From JAFDEI01 sp964196055 (GTDB lineage Bacteria; Myxococcota_A; UBA9160; SMWR01), in NCBI GenBank assembly GCA_964196055.1, contig CAXMSF010000157.1:1-21676 (forward strand): 21,676 nucleotides of DNA. The letters run 5' to 3'. Of this stretch, positions 14,673-21,676 are shown piece by piece; the stretch's first letter is position 1, and each line of letters begins with the position of its first letter. A program made the position numbers and the translations under genes. The notes below the pieces were generated by a model, which saw nothing but the letters and a program-made list of their open reading frames with translations, made no database searches and was not told where the DNA came from.

Positions 14673-15476
14673 ATGAAATCGATCGAAGGCGTTGGTCTCA
14701 GTGAGGTTCAGGCCGTCTACGGCGGTGCCGAGGGCGACCTCTGGGAACTGCTGATGGGACAGCAGATCCACATCGGGGGCTTCAAATCCTCCATGGATCT
14801 GGCCGAGCGTGCCGGTATCGCTTCCGGGCAGAACGGCGTCGACCTGTGTTGCTGCAACGGTGCCGGGATGCGTTTTCTGGCCCGTTTTCGTGACGTCGCC
14901 TCGGTGACCGGAGTCGATGCCACCAAGACCGTGGTCGAGTGCGGCCGGGCCCGTTGCGAAGAGGAGGGACTGGCGGATCGCATCCGCTTCGAGCTCGCCG
15001 ACGTGTGCGCGACCAGCTTGCCGGACGCTGAGGCCGACTTCGTTTGGGGCGAAGACGCCTGGTGCTACGTAGAGGACAAGCCGCAGCTCATCGCAGAGGC
15101 TGCACGAATCGTCAAGCCGGGCGGAACGATCGCGTTCACCGATTGGGTCGAGGGACCAGCTGGCCTGAGTGATGCCGAAGCCGAGCGCTTCCTGCGCTTC
15201 ATGAAGTTCCGTACGTTGTGCAACATATCGGAGTATCGGGATCTGCTCGAAAAGAACGGTTGCGAGGTCGTGGAGGCGGAGGACACCGGCCGCTTCGCTC
15301 CCTATGTGGATCTCTATCTCCAGATGGTCGACATGCAATTGACCTACGATGCGCTGAAGATCCTCGGATTCGACTCCGAAGCGCTGGCTGCGGCTGCGGG
15401 AGAGCTCGGCTTCATTCGGGAGCTCGCACATGCGGGCAAAGTCGCCCAGGGTCGTTTCATCGCACGTAGACGCTAA
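14673..15476 (+). CDS. Class I SAM-dependent methyltransferase
   Basis: A 267-residue Rossmann-fold methyltransferase. Motif I reads VDLCCCNGAGMRF (56-68), where Cys59-61 replace the more usual VGCG pattern while the G.G turn is retained. Asp82 in GVDAT is the expected SAM ribose-binding acid; then come a D.W.YVED segment and KPGGTIAFTDW. The N-terminal VYGGAEGDLWELLMGQQIHIGG stretch resembles small-molecule N-methyltransferases acting on glycine, sarcosine or phosphoethanolamine; that resemblance is from memory. The frame opens at 14580, but ATG 14673, preceded by GGGGGAG, begins just before the conserved part. The substrate is unknown. It converges on the EamA transporter gene. Confidence 0.85.
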   Translation: MKSIEGVGLSEVQAVYGGAEGDLWELLMGQQIHIGGFKSSMDLAERAGIASGQNGVDLCCCNGAGMRFLARFRDVASVTGVDATKTVVECGRARCEEEGLADRIRFELADVCATSLPDAEADFVWGEDAWCYVEDKPQLIAEAARIVKPGGTIAFTDWVEGPAGLSDAEAERFLRFMKFRTLCNISEYRDLLEKNGCEVVEAEDTGRFAPYVDLYLQMVDMQLTYDALKILGFDSEALAAAAGELGFIRELAHAGKVAQGRFIARRR

Positions 15477-15492
15477 CAGGATTCTTCAGCAC

Positions 15493-15511
15493 CCTGCTAG
15501 GCGGCCGCAGG
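15493..15511. terminator. Short hairpin between convergent methyltransferase and transporter genes
   Basis: CCTGC (15493-15497) pairs with GCAGG (15507-15511) around a nine-base GC-rich loop, in the 49 bases between two convergent stops. There is no T-run, so terminator function is weakly supported. Confidence 0.25.
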
Positions 15512-15525
15512 CTTCTCCGGGAACC

Positions 15526-16434
15526 TCATCCGTCACTGCGTCGGATGGGCCCGATTGCAATCTCCGAGCCGCTGGCGCCGAGGATCAGAAGTGCACCGAC
15601 GATCTCTCGTGGGCCCAGCACCTCGTCGGTGAGCAGCGCCACGGTCGTCAATCCGACCACGATTTCGAACATCAGCAGTATGGCAAAGCGACCCGGGTCG
15701 AGGCGACTGGCGCCGAAGACCGTGAGCCATACGACCGGCAGCATCCAGATCATCGCGAACGCGAACATCCAGAGCAGGAAGCCCGCGCGTGGCTGGATGG
15801 CGAAGTCGAGGGCGGCTCCATCCCCCGGGATGTGGGACACGAGGAAGAACACGGGTCCGAGGAACACGAAATGAAGGAATACGCGATCGAAGACAGGAAG
15901 TGATTTCCCTCGCTTGGACGCGACCAGCGCGACCGCCCATGCGACGCCGGCTGTGAGCCCCATCCAGTCGCCCGTGGCGACGGGAAACGGAGCGGTTGTG
16001 TCCGCTCCGAAGATGATGAACAGGCCGGCCAGACCCAGTACGATCGTCACGAGGCGGCGAGCGGTAATCGGCTCAGCGAGAACGATTCGAGCGAGCAGCG
16101 TGCTCCATACGGGCGTCAGGTAGAAGAGCAGGATGGCGTGAGCGACCGTGCCGCGCACGAGTGCCTCGGTGTAGAGCGCGATGCCCAACGCCAGCCATAG
16201 TCCGGGGGCTAGCGACTTGCGGAGGCCCTTCAGGGTCGGTTGCCCCCGCCAGAGAGCGGCCGGGAGCAGTACCGCGAGTGGAATCAGGAATCCGATCGTC
16301 GTGGCCAATGCCCCGTGCGAACCCGCCTCGTGCATGCGACGGACGGGGAGCCACAGCGTGCCCCATAGGATGGTCGACGCGAGAACGGCCAGATGAGGTG
16401 TGAAGCTGGATCTCGGCTCGAGTATGCGGCCCAC
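15526..16434 (-). CDS. EamA/DMT-family transporter
   Basis: A 302-residue inner-membrane protein with about ten hydrophobic segments arranged as two EamA repeats, typical of drug/metabolite transporters. The first helix has the family-like STILWGTLWLPVR. The first half ends with LLARIVLAEPITARRLVTIVLGLAGLFII, and the second half repeats the pattern with LLTDEVLGPREIVGALLILGAS. The start is GTG at 16434, with no good ribosome site, 12 bases after the stop of the HAD gene, so translation is probably coupled. The substrate is not predictable (amino acids, purines and metabolites are all known for the family). It is the last gene of a three-gene minus-strand unit with the HAD and NTF2-like genes. 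Confidence 0.88.
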   Translation of the reverse strand: MGRILEPRSSFTPHLAVLASTILWGTLWLPVRRMHEAGSHGALATTIGFLIPLAVLLPAALWRGQPTLKGLRKSLAPGLWLALGIALYTEALVRGTVAHAILLFYLTPVWSTLLARIVLAEPITARRLVTIVLGLAGLFIIFGADTTAPFPVATGDWMGLTAGVAWAVALVASKRGKSLPVFDRVFLHFVFLGPVFFLVSHIPGDGAALDFAIQPRAGFLLWMFAFAMIWMLPVVWLTVFGASRLDPGRFAILLMFEIVVGLTTVALLTDEVLGPREIVGALLILGASGSEIAIGPIRRSDG

Positions 16435-16446
16435 GACGCTGAGAGG

Positions 16447-17112
16447 CTATTCCCCGGCCACCAGGCGCTTCAGTTCCTGCATCGCCGGAGCGGGGTCGGG
16501 GTTGACGAGGATGCCGTGCATGCCGACGGATTCGGCGGCGTCGAGGTTCTGCTGAAGGTCGTCGAGGAAGATGGCGGCCTCGGCGGGGATGCCGCCGAGG
16601 CGTTCGAGAGCGAGTCGGTAGATGGCGGGGTTGGGCTTGCGAATGCCGACTTCGCTCGAGTCGACGACGTCGTCGAAGAGTTCATCGAGGGGCAGCAGCG
16701 AGCGCCAGCGCTCGCGGATCTCGATGGCGTTGTTGGTGACGAGGCCGACTTTGACACCGACACTGTGCAGGTGCCGCACGGCTGCGAGTACGGCCGGGTG
16801 CCCGCTCTTGTTCGGGAGCAGGCTCTTGGCGAGTAGCACGAAGGGATCTACTTCGAGGCCGGCGGCCTCGATGAGTTCGAGTATCTCGATGCGGGCGTCG
16901 AGCATCGAGAGTTCACCCCGCTCGATGCGGTGCCAGGGGTGATCGCTGTCGCGGTCGAGCGGTCCGAAGGTCAGCTCGATCAGGAGATCACCGTCGAGGC
17001 CCTTCCGGTGGCAGACCTCGCGAAAGGCGGGGAAGGGCGAGTCGATGAAGACACCGCCGAAGTCGAACAACGCGACCTCGATACGCCCGGGCTCGCGGTC
17101 GGGAGCGGTCAT
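16447..17112 (-). CDS. HAD-superfamily hydrolase (subfamily IA-like)
   Basis: A 221-residue phosphatase-like protein of the haloacid dehalogenase superfamily. Motif I is LFDFGGVF with nucleophile Asp17. The second aspartate two residues on, which acts as general acid in most phosphatases, is Gly19. Motif II is VTNN (Thr126), motif III is RKPNP (Lys159) and motif IV is FLDD (Asp184, Asp185). DxG variants occur in the YihX-type and epoxide-hydrolase-N-terminal-like groups, so loss of the second Asp does not prove inactivity. The helical cap lies between motifs I and II. The ATG directly follows the TGA of the NTF2-like gene (no gap), showing coupling. The substrate is unknown. Confidence 0.9.
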   Translation of the reverse strand: MTAPDREPGRIEVALFDFGGVFIDSPFPAFREVCHRKGLDGDLLIELTFGPLDRDSDHPWHRIERGELSMLDARIEILELIEAAGLEVDPFVLLAKSLLPNKSGHPAVLAAVRHLHSVGVKVGLVTNNAIEIRERWRSLLPLDELFDDVVDSSEVGIRKPNPAIYRLALERLGGIPAEAAIFLDDLQQNLDAAESVGMHGILVNPDPAPAMQELKRLVAGE

Positions 17113-17559
17113 TCAGACGAACCAGTGGCCGCTGAGGTCGGTCGCACCCGAGTAGGTGAAATCGAACTGACGCTCGGCGAATTTCCAGCCCGCAGCTTCT
17201 CGGCGATAGACGTCCGTGTAGCTTCCGAGCGTGATGCTCGGCGGGCCGCTGTCCTTGCCGCGGCCCATTTCGATCACGACCCAGCGCCCCGTGCCGTGAT
17301 CGCCCGAAATCTCGAGCTGCGCGTGCTGCGGCATTTGAACCACGATGTCGAAGAAGCCAATCAGGCGCGTCCAGGTCGCGCGCAGGGCTTCGTGGCCGGT
17401 CGAGGTGCCGCCGCCAATCGTCCACGAGCCGTCTTCCGCCCAGGTGTCGACCCAGGCGTCGGCATCCACCGCCGTTACCGCATCTGCGTAGCGTGCGACC
17501 AGTTTTCGAATTTCCAGTTCGTCGGCCACGCGCCGGACCGTTGCCTCGTCGATCGCCAT
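17113..17559 (-). CDS. NTF2-like/SnoaL-type protein
   Basis: A 148-residue protein with the alpha+beta cone pattern of the NTF2/SnoaL superfamily: an N-terminal helix (ELEIRKLVARYADAVTAVDADAWVD), then WAEDGSWTIGG, TGHEAL and a series of beta strands ending in AGWKFAERQFDFTYSG. Family members serve as isomerases, dehydratases, cyclases or hydroxylation-associated enzymes on small hydrophobic ligands, so no reaction is assigned. The ATG at 17559 has a reasonable AGGAGAA-type site upstream. It is the first gene of the minus-strand unit with the HAD hydrolase and transporter, and diverges from the ABM monooxygenase across 92 bases. Confidence 0.85.
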   Translation of the reverse strand: MAIDEATVRRVADELEIRKLVARYADAVTAVDADAWVDTWAEDGSWTIGGGTSTGHEALRATWTRLIGFFDIVVQMPQHAQLEISGDHGTGRWVVIEMGRGKDSGPPSITLGSYTDVYRREAAGWKFAERQFDFTYSGATDLSGHWFV

Positions 17560-17651
17560 GCCAATTCTCCTGTCAAGATCTAGACTGTGCTCGGTCCGCA
17601 GTGGCCGCCCGAGCGGCGAGTGCGCCGACCGGATCCTACAGGAGAGGGCAC

Positions 17652-17999
17652 GTGATCATCATTACCGGAACCGTCGACATCGACCCCGACCGGCGCGACG
17701 AAGCGCTCGGCGCCGCCGAGCCCCACATGCGCGCGACGCGCACCCTCGACGGCTGCCTCGATTACGTCTGGAGCGGTGATCCGCTGGTGCCGGGCCGGAT
17801 CTACGTCTACGAACGCTGGCAGAGCCGGGAGAATCTCGAGAATCACTTCGCGAGCCCCCACTACCCCGCGATGCGCGATACGATTTCGAGCTTCGGCTTG
17901 CGCGGGCTCGACGTTTGCAAGCACCGCATCACTCTCTCTGAACCCGTCTACGATCCGCAGGGCCAACCTCGTGCAGACTTCTTCACAGCCGACGATTAG
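17652..17999 (+). CDS. Antibiotic biosynthesis monooxygenase (ABM) domain protein
   Basis: A 115-residue dimeric alpha/beta-barrel protein of the ABM family. The pattern is VIIITGTVDIDPDRRDE at the start, a central LDYVWSGDPLVPGRIYVYERWQSRENLENHFASPHY and a short C-terminal strand. Relatives are cofactor-independent monooxygenases, heme-degrading enzymes or decarboxylases. The start is GTG at 17652, with AGGAG at 17640-17644 seven bases upstream; the longer open frame to 17493 runs antisense through the NTF2-like gene and is rejected. Its TAG overlaps the TAA of the convergent molybdoenzyme gene (shared bases 17996-17999). Confidence 0.88.
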   Translation: MIIITGTVDIDPDRRDEALGAAEPHMRATRTLDGCLDYVWSGDPLVPGRIYVYERWQSRENLENHFASPHYPAMRDTISSFGLRGLDVCKHRITLSEPVYDPQGQPRADFFTADD

Positions 18000-20146
18000 G
18001 TCGGGCGCGCCGAGACGTTCACCGGCACGGCGCTCTGGAGCGCCATCCCGGTAATCTCGTCGTAGTATTCGTCGGCGGGGATCAGGCGCTGCACGTTGCA
18101 GCCCTTCTCGCGAACGTCGCGCGGGTCGTTCGGGTCGCCCCAACCGTGCGCGACGGCAATCACGCCGGGCTCGATGTCGTCACTGGCTTCGACCACGCCC
18201 TCGGTGCGGCCGAAGCGGTTCTCGATCACTACGATGTCGCCGCTGTCTACGGAGATCGCCGCCAGCGATTCCGGATTCATCAGCACCGGGTTGAATTTCC
18301 GCTTGTTGCGCAGCGACGGCAGATTCTGGCCCTGGGTGCAGTACGACTCCTTCATGCGGTAGGTGATCATCCGGAAGCCGTAGTCGGCGTTTTCCTCGTA
18401 GCCGCCCGTCGCGATCGTGGGTTCCTCGCGCACCTCGCGCAGCTCTGCGATCACCTCCGGGTGTGCGGCCGCCATCTTTCGGTCGTCGTGCCCGATCATG
18501 TTCGGGATCATTCCGCCGTGAGTGAGTTCCCGCTCGCCCCAGACATGTCCGCCCGGATACTTCCGCACCTCGTCGAGCGGAATTCGGGAATGGGCGTGCA
18601 ACCCGTCGAGTAGTTCGTCGGCGGTGGGCTTCTTGTCCATCGAGATTCCGGGAATCGCGATCTCGCTGCCGAGTCGAGTCGCAAGCTCCCAGAAGATTTC
18701 CCACTCTTCGAGCGTGTCTTCGGGCGCGGAAACGAGCGGAGCGGCGTATTGGCTGAACGGGAATGGAAACGACGCTTCGGCGAGCCGCGGCACGTCGACA
18801 CGTTCGAAGGGGTGCTTGACCGGCAGGACGTAGTGGGCGTGCTTTGCGGTGGCGGATAGGAAGAGGTCGTTCACGACCAGCAGGTCGAGGTCCTGGAGGG
18901 CGCGTTGCGTCCTCTCCTCGTTCGAGAAGACCAGGGCAGGATTGCCGCCGTTCACGATCAAGGCGCGAATCTGGCCCTTGCCCGGCGTGAGGATCTCGTC
19001 GGTGAGGGTGCTGGTCGGCATCTCTTCGTAGAATCCGATCAGTCCGAAGGTCCCGCGGATTCCGCGAATGCGCGAGGTCGGCCCCACGAAGTGCGGGAAC
19101 GGTGCGGGGCCGATGCCTTCGGGGATGTCGATTCCGAGCACGCCGCGGTTCCGCGCGATTCCACCCTTGCGGTCGTAACGTCCGCACAGGCCGTTCAGCA
19201 CCATTACGAGCTGAGTGGTGAGGTTCTGGTGCCGCGCCATGTGGAGACCGGTGCCGCTCTGCGCCGCGCCCGTCGCGGCGGTCGCGAAGGTCTCGGCGGC
19301 CTGTACGATCTTCTCGGCGGGAATTCGTGTGCGCTCTTCGACGTAGTCGAGGTCGAAATCCCGGACGGCCTCGAGCAGTTCATCGACCCCGCTCACGCAC
19401 TCGGCGACGTACGCAGCGTCGTAGAGCTTCCGTTCGAGGATGATCTTGATCATCCCCGCGAGTAGTGCCGCATCTTCGCCGGGCTTCAGCTGGAGGTGGA
19501 TGTCGGCGCGGCGTGCGACATCCGAGCGTCGCGGGTCGACGACGATCAACTTCATGCCGCGCCGCTGCGCGTCGTTGAGTCGTTTCGTGGGATTGGGCTG
19601 CGGCATCACCATCATGTGCGATGTGGTGGGGTTGGTGGCGACGAACATCGCGACATCGGCGTTGTCGATGTCGAAGAGGTTGGCCGCGACCGGCCCGCCG
19701 AAGAAGCGGTGGCCGGCGAGGAAGAGGCTCGGCGAGTCGATCGTCAGTGAGGTGTAGAGCCCGGGCGAACCGATGCCATTGAGCCACTTGCGGACGAACC
19801 ACGGGCCGCCGGTCGATGTGCGGTGGCCGCCACAACCGACGTAGACCGCCACGGATTCGGGGCCGTGCTCGTCGATGATGGCGCGCAGCTTCGAGCCGAT
19901 CTCGTCGAGTGCGTCGTCGGGCGAAAGTTCGCTCCAGCTTTCGCCATTGCGCTTGCGCGGGCGCAGGATGCGGTCGGGGTGATGGATGCGCTCCGACTCG
20001 GCGCGCCCCTTCGGGCAGGTGTAGCCCTCGGAGGCGGCGTTCTCACGGTCGCCTCGCACGGCGACGACGCGGTCGCCTTCGGTGTCGACCTCGACGCCGC
20101 AGAAGACGTGGCAGAAGCGGCAAAAGGATTTCCGGGTCTCGATCAT
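17996..20146 (-). CDS. Molybdopterin (Mo/W-bisPGD) oxidoreductase
   Basis: A 716-residue catalytic subunit of the DMSO-reductase/formate-dehydrogenase superfamily. It starts with a [4Fe-4S] site CxxCxxxCx27C (Cys9, Cys12, Cys16, Cys44, in CPKG), followed by the molybdopterin domains and a C-terminal dinucleotide-binding domain around the GDIVVIENRFG region. The region where formate dehydrogenases carry Cys or Sec (about 131-150, SLTIDSPSLFLAGHRFFGG) has none, so it is not a classical formate dehydrogenase and the metal ligand is uncertain. There is no Tat signal, so it is probably cytoplasmic. ATG 20146 with GGAGGTAG upstream is preferred over the frame's opening at 20263, which overlaps the preceding gene. 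It follows two acyl-CoA dehydrogenase genes after 49 bases. No electron-transfer subunit is visible here. Confidence 0.9.
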   Translation of the reverse strand: MIETRKSFCRFCHVFCGVEVDTEGDRVVAVRGDRENAASEGYTCPKGRAESERIHHPDRILRPRKRNGESWSELSPDDALDEIGSKLRAIIDEHGPESVAVYVGCGGHRTSTGGPWFVRKWLNGIGSPGLYTSLTIDSPSLFLAGHRFFGGPVAANLFDIDNADVAMFVATNPTTSHMMVMPQPNPTKRLNDAQRRGMKLIVVDPRRSDVARRADIHLQLKPGEDAALLAGMIKIILERKLYDAAYVAECVSGVDELLEAVRDFDLDYVEERTRIPAEKIVQAAETFATAATGAAQSGTGLHMARHQNLTTQLVMVLNGLCGRYDRKGGIARNRGVLGIDIPEGIGPAPFPHFVGPTSRIRGIRGTFGLIGFYEEMPTSTLTDEILTPGKGQIRALIVNGGNPALVFSNEERTQRALQDLDLLVVNDLFLSATAKHAHYVLPVKHPFERVDVPRLAEASFPFPFSQYAAPLVSAPEDTLEEWEIFWELATRLGSEIAIPGISMDKKPTADELLDGLHAHSRIPLDEVRKYPGGHVWGERELTHGGMIPNMIGHDDRKMAAAHPEVIAELREVREEPTIATGGYEENADYGFRMITYRMKESYCTQGQNLPSLRNKRKFNPVLMNPESLAAISVDSGDIVVIENRFGRTEGVVEASDDIEPGVIAVAHGWGDPNDPRDVREKGCNVQRLIPADEYYDEITGMALQSAVPVNVSARPT

Positions 20147-20195
20147 ACTGACGCCTACCTCCGGTGCTGCGATCCGAAAACTCGCTTCGTCGCGA

Positions 20196-21356
20196 TCAAT
20201 CGTGGGGCAGCCCCAGAATCCGCTCGGCGATGATGTTCTTCTGGATGTTTGGTGTGCCGCCACCGATCACCGCAGTGCACCAGCCGAGCGCCTCTTTCTG
20301 CCAGCGGCCGCGGTCGATCGGGTGTTTTCCGCCCGGTGCGATGGCGCCGTAGCTGCCCTGGAGCTCGAGCGCGAATTCGGCCGTGTACTTCTCGATGTGG
20401 GCGGTGTGGAGCTTGTTGACCGAGGTTTCGCTGCCGAGCGGTTCGCCACGGATCTGCTTGGTGAGGTAGCGCAGCCCGTTGAAGCGCATCGCGGCGACAC
20501 GCGTTTCGTATTCGGCGATTCGCCTGCGAACGCGCGCGTCCTCGAGCGCGGGGCGTCCGTCGATCTGCGAATTGTGCGCGAGTTCCTTCAGCAGGTCGAG
20601 TTCCCGGAGCAGGCCCGTGACCTCGGAAATGCCGGAACGCTCGTTCGCGAGTGCGCCGATCGTGATCTGCCAGCCCTGGCCCTCCTGGCCGAGCAGGTTC
20701 GAGACCGGAACCTTTACGTCGTCGAAGAAGACCTCGGCGAAGAAGGGCTGCTTCGACATGTTCTGGATCGGGGCGACGGTGATGCCCGGCGAGTCCATCT
20801 CGACCAGCAGGCAGGTGATACCGTCGTGCTTCTTCTCGGCGTCCGGCTTCGTTCGCACGAGCAGGATCATCCACTTGGCCCACTGCGCGAGCGAGGTCCA
20901 GGTCTTCTGGCCGTTCACGACGAAGTGCTCGCCCTCGCGTACGCCCTTGCATTGGAGTGAGGCGAGGTCGCTGCCGATGTCCGGCTCGGAGTAGCCGGTG
21001 CACCACTGGTACTTGGCGTCGAGGATGTCCTCGATGAAGCGGTCCTTCTGATCCTGGGTGCCGTACTGGATGATTGCCGGTCCGACCCAGGCAAGCCCCA
21101 TGATGCAGGTGCCGAGCGGGGGCGCGCGCCGGGCTGCCATCTCCTCCTTGAGGATCGCCTGTTCCATGATGCTGCCGCCGCCGCCGCCGACCTGCTTGGG
21201 CCAGCTGAAGCCGACCCAGCGCTTCTCGCGCACGAGCTTGCCCCACTTCAACTGGAACATGTCGTCACGTTCTTCTTCGGGCGGCAGGTTTTCATCGAGG
21301 AAGCGGCGCACTTCGTCGCGGAAGGCCTCCTGCTCTTCGGTGAGGTTGAAGTCCAT
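20196..21356 (-). CDS. Acyl-CoA dehydrogenase, GGGT-type subunit
   Basis: A 386-residue FAD-dependent acyl-CoA dehydrogenase-fold subunit. It has the FAD-contact segment CTGYSEPDIGSDLASLQ (119-135), the FFDDVKVP loop, an R-rich middle and GGGTPNIQKNIIAERILGLP at the end. The catalytic Glu of the YEGT motif of MCAD-type enzymes is Gly366 here. Glu239 in ANERSG, aligning with the isovaleryl-CoA dehydrogenase-type base on helix G, is the best alternative. Such pairing is seen in actinobacterial sterol-side-chain FadE heterotetramers. ATG 21356 overlaps the TGA of the upstream dehydrogenase by one base (TGATG), so this is a coupled pair; the frame's opening at 21425 would overlap that gene further. 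It precedes the molybdoenzyme. Confidence 0.9.
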   Translation of the reverse strand: MDFNLTEEQEAFRDEVRRFLDENLPPEEERDDMFQLKWGKLVREKRWVGFSWPKQVGGGGGSIMEQAILKEEMAARRAPPLGTCIMGLAWVGPAIIQYGTQDQKDRFIEDILDAKYQWCTGYSEPDIGSDLASLQCKGVREGEHFVVNGQKTWTSLAQWAKWMILLVRTKPDAEKKHDGITCLLVEMDSPGITVAPIQNMSKQPFFAEVFFDDVKVPVSNLLGQEGQGWQITIGALANERSGISEVTGLLRELDLLKELAHNSQIDGRPALEDARVRRRIAEYETRVAAMRFNGLRYLTKQIRGEPLGSETSVNKLHTAHIEKYTAEFALELQGSYGAIAPGGKHPIDRGRWQKEALGWCTAVIGGGTPNIQKNIIAERILGLPHD

Positions 21357-21676
21357 CAGAGTCCCCCGAGATCGGCTACGCGGTCGTAGTGGTGGTCCGA
21401 GCCGCCGTACGCGGACTTGACCCATTTCGATCGCTTCAGGTAGAGCTGGGCGTCGTATTCCCAGGTGTATCCGAGCGCACCGTGGAGTTCGATGCCGTCG
21501 ATGCCGATGCGCGTAAACGCGTCACTCGCGTAGGCCTTCGACATCGAGACGTAGAGCGGAGCCTCGTCGGGGCTCTCATCGAGACACCAGGCGGCGTAGT
21601 AGAGCAGCGACTTGATCGACTCGATGTCGACGTACATCTCGGCCAGCGGGTGCTTCACGCCCTGGTAGCGCCCGAT
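21356..21676 (-). CDS. Acyl-CoA dehydrogenase, second subunit (C-terminal part, cut by window edge)
   Basis: Only the last 106 residues are in the window; the gene continues past the right edge. The visible part begins IGRYQGVKHPLAEMYV, the common entry to the C-terminal helical domain, and includes DGIELHGALGYTWEYDAQLYLKRSKW, the sequence that replaces the QIFGGNGY region in the smaller subunit of FadE-type heterotetramers. The GTG at 21658 is an internal codon, not a start. Its stop overlaps the start of the neighbouring dehydrogenase gene by one base. Confidence 0.88.
   Translation of the reverse strand: MGRYQGVKHPLAEMYVDIESIKSLLYYAAWCLDESPDEAPLYVSMSKAYASDAFTRIGIDGIELHGALGYTWEYDAQLYLKRSKWVKSAYGGSDHHYDRVADLGGL

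Noticed and set aside
18180..19187. 335-codon minus-strand frame inside the molybdoenzyme gene
   Set aside because: Arg/Pro-rich frame-shifted shadow of the molybdoenzyme; no domain visible.

Overview
This is a GC-rich, tightly packed bacterial window of 21.7 kb with 22 supported protein-coding genes and one candidate small ORF. I see no rRNA, tRNA, CRISPR array, insertion sequence or phage module. The gene set (two acyl-CoA ligases, an SCP2-type thiolase, an F420/FMN luciferase-like oxidoreductase, two nitroreductase-family flavoproteins, paired acyl-CoA dehydrogenases, a B12-dependent mutase and a Mo-bisPGD enzyme) suggests an environmental bacterium specialised in acyl-CoA catabolism. A lipobox protein with a DUF4124-like domain points to a Gram-negative, possibly a Deltaproteobacteria-like lineage such as Myxococcota or Binatota. 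That placement is inference, because no phylogenetic marker is present.

Layout. 1-294: no convincing gene. 295-3229: an acyl-CoA ligase (-) diverges from a nitroreductase-like gene and a coupled 118-residue orphan (+). 3295-5003: a five-helix membrane protein (-) diverges, across 365 bases holding a possible 33-residue ORF, from an acetoacetate-decarboxylase-family gene with its lysine pair intact. 5072-12884: seven consecutive minus-strand genes, in transcription order TetR regulator, luciferase-like oxidoreductase, nitroreductase-like flavoprotein, SCP2-type thiolase, acyl-CoA ligase, B12 mutase large subunit and B12-binding small subunit. 13016-13780: a gene divergent from tetR, possibly a remote acetoacetate-decarboxylase relative. 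The tetR/13016 spacer holds a perfect 15-base palindrome whose arms supply TTGACA boxes on both strands. 13948-15476 (+): a glutaredoxin lipoprotein and a SAM methyltransferase. 15526-17559 (-): an EamA transporter, a HAD hydrolase and an NTF2-like protein. 17652-17999 (+): an ABM-domain monooxygenase. 17996-21676 (-): a molybdopterin oxidoreductase preceded by two acyl-CoA dehydrogenase subunits, the outer one cut by the window edge.

The most interesting content is the seven-gene cluster around the split B12 mutase. Aligned by eye with methylmalonyl-CoA mutase, the large subunit has lost the residues that define methylmalonyl-CoA recognition (positions of Tyr89, Gln197 and Arg207) and also the His244, His328 and Gln330 positions. 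The small subunit keeps the cobalamin-binding DxHxxG motif. A plausible reading is a TetR-controlled route in which an unidentified acid is activated to a CoA thioester, rearranged by a carbon-skeleton mutase of new specificity, handled by one or two flavin/F420 enzymes and cleaved by the thiolase. The other ligase/nitroreductase pair at the left looks like a paralogous copy of part of this module.
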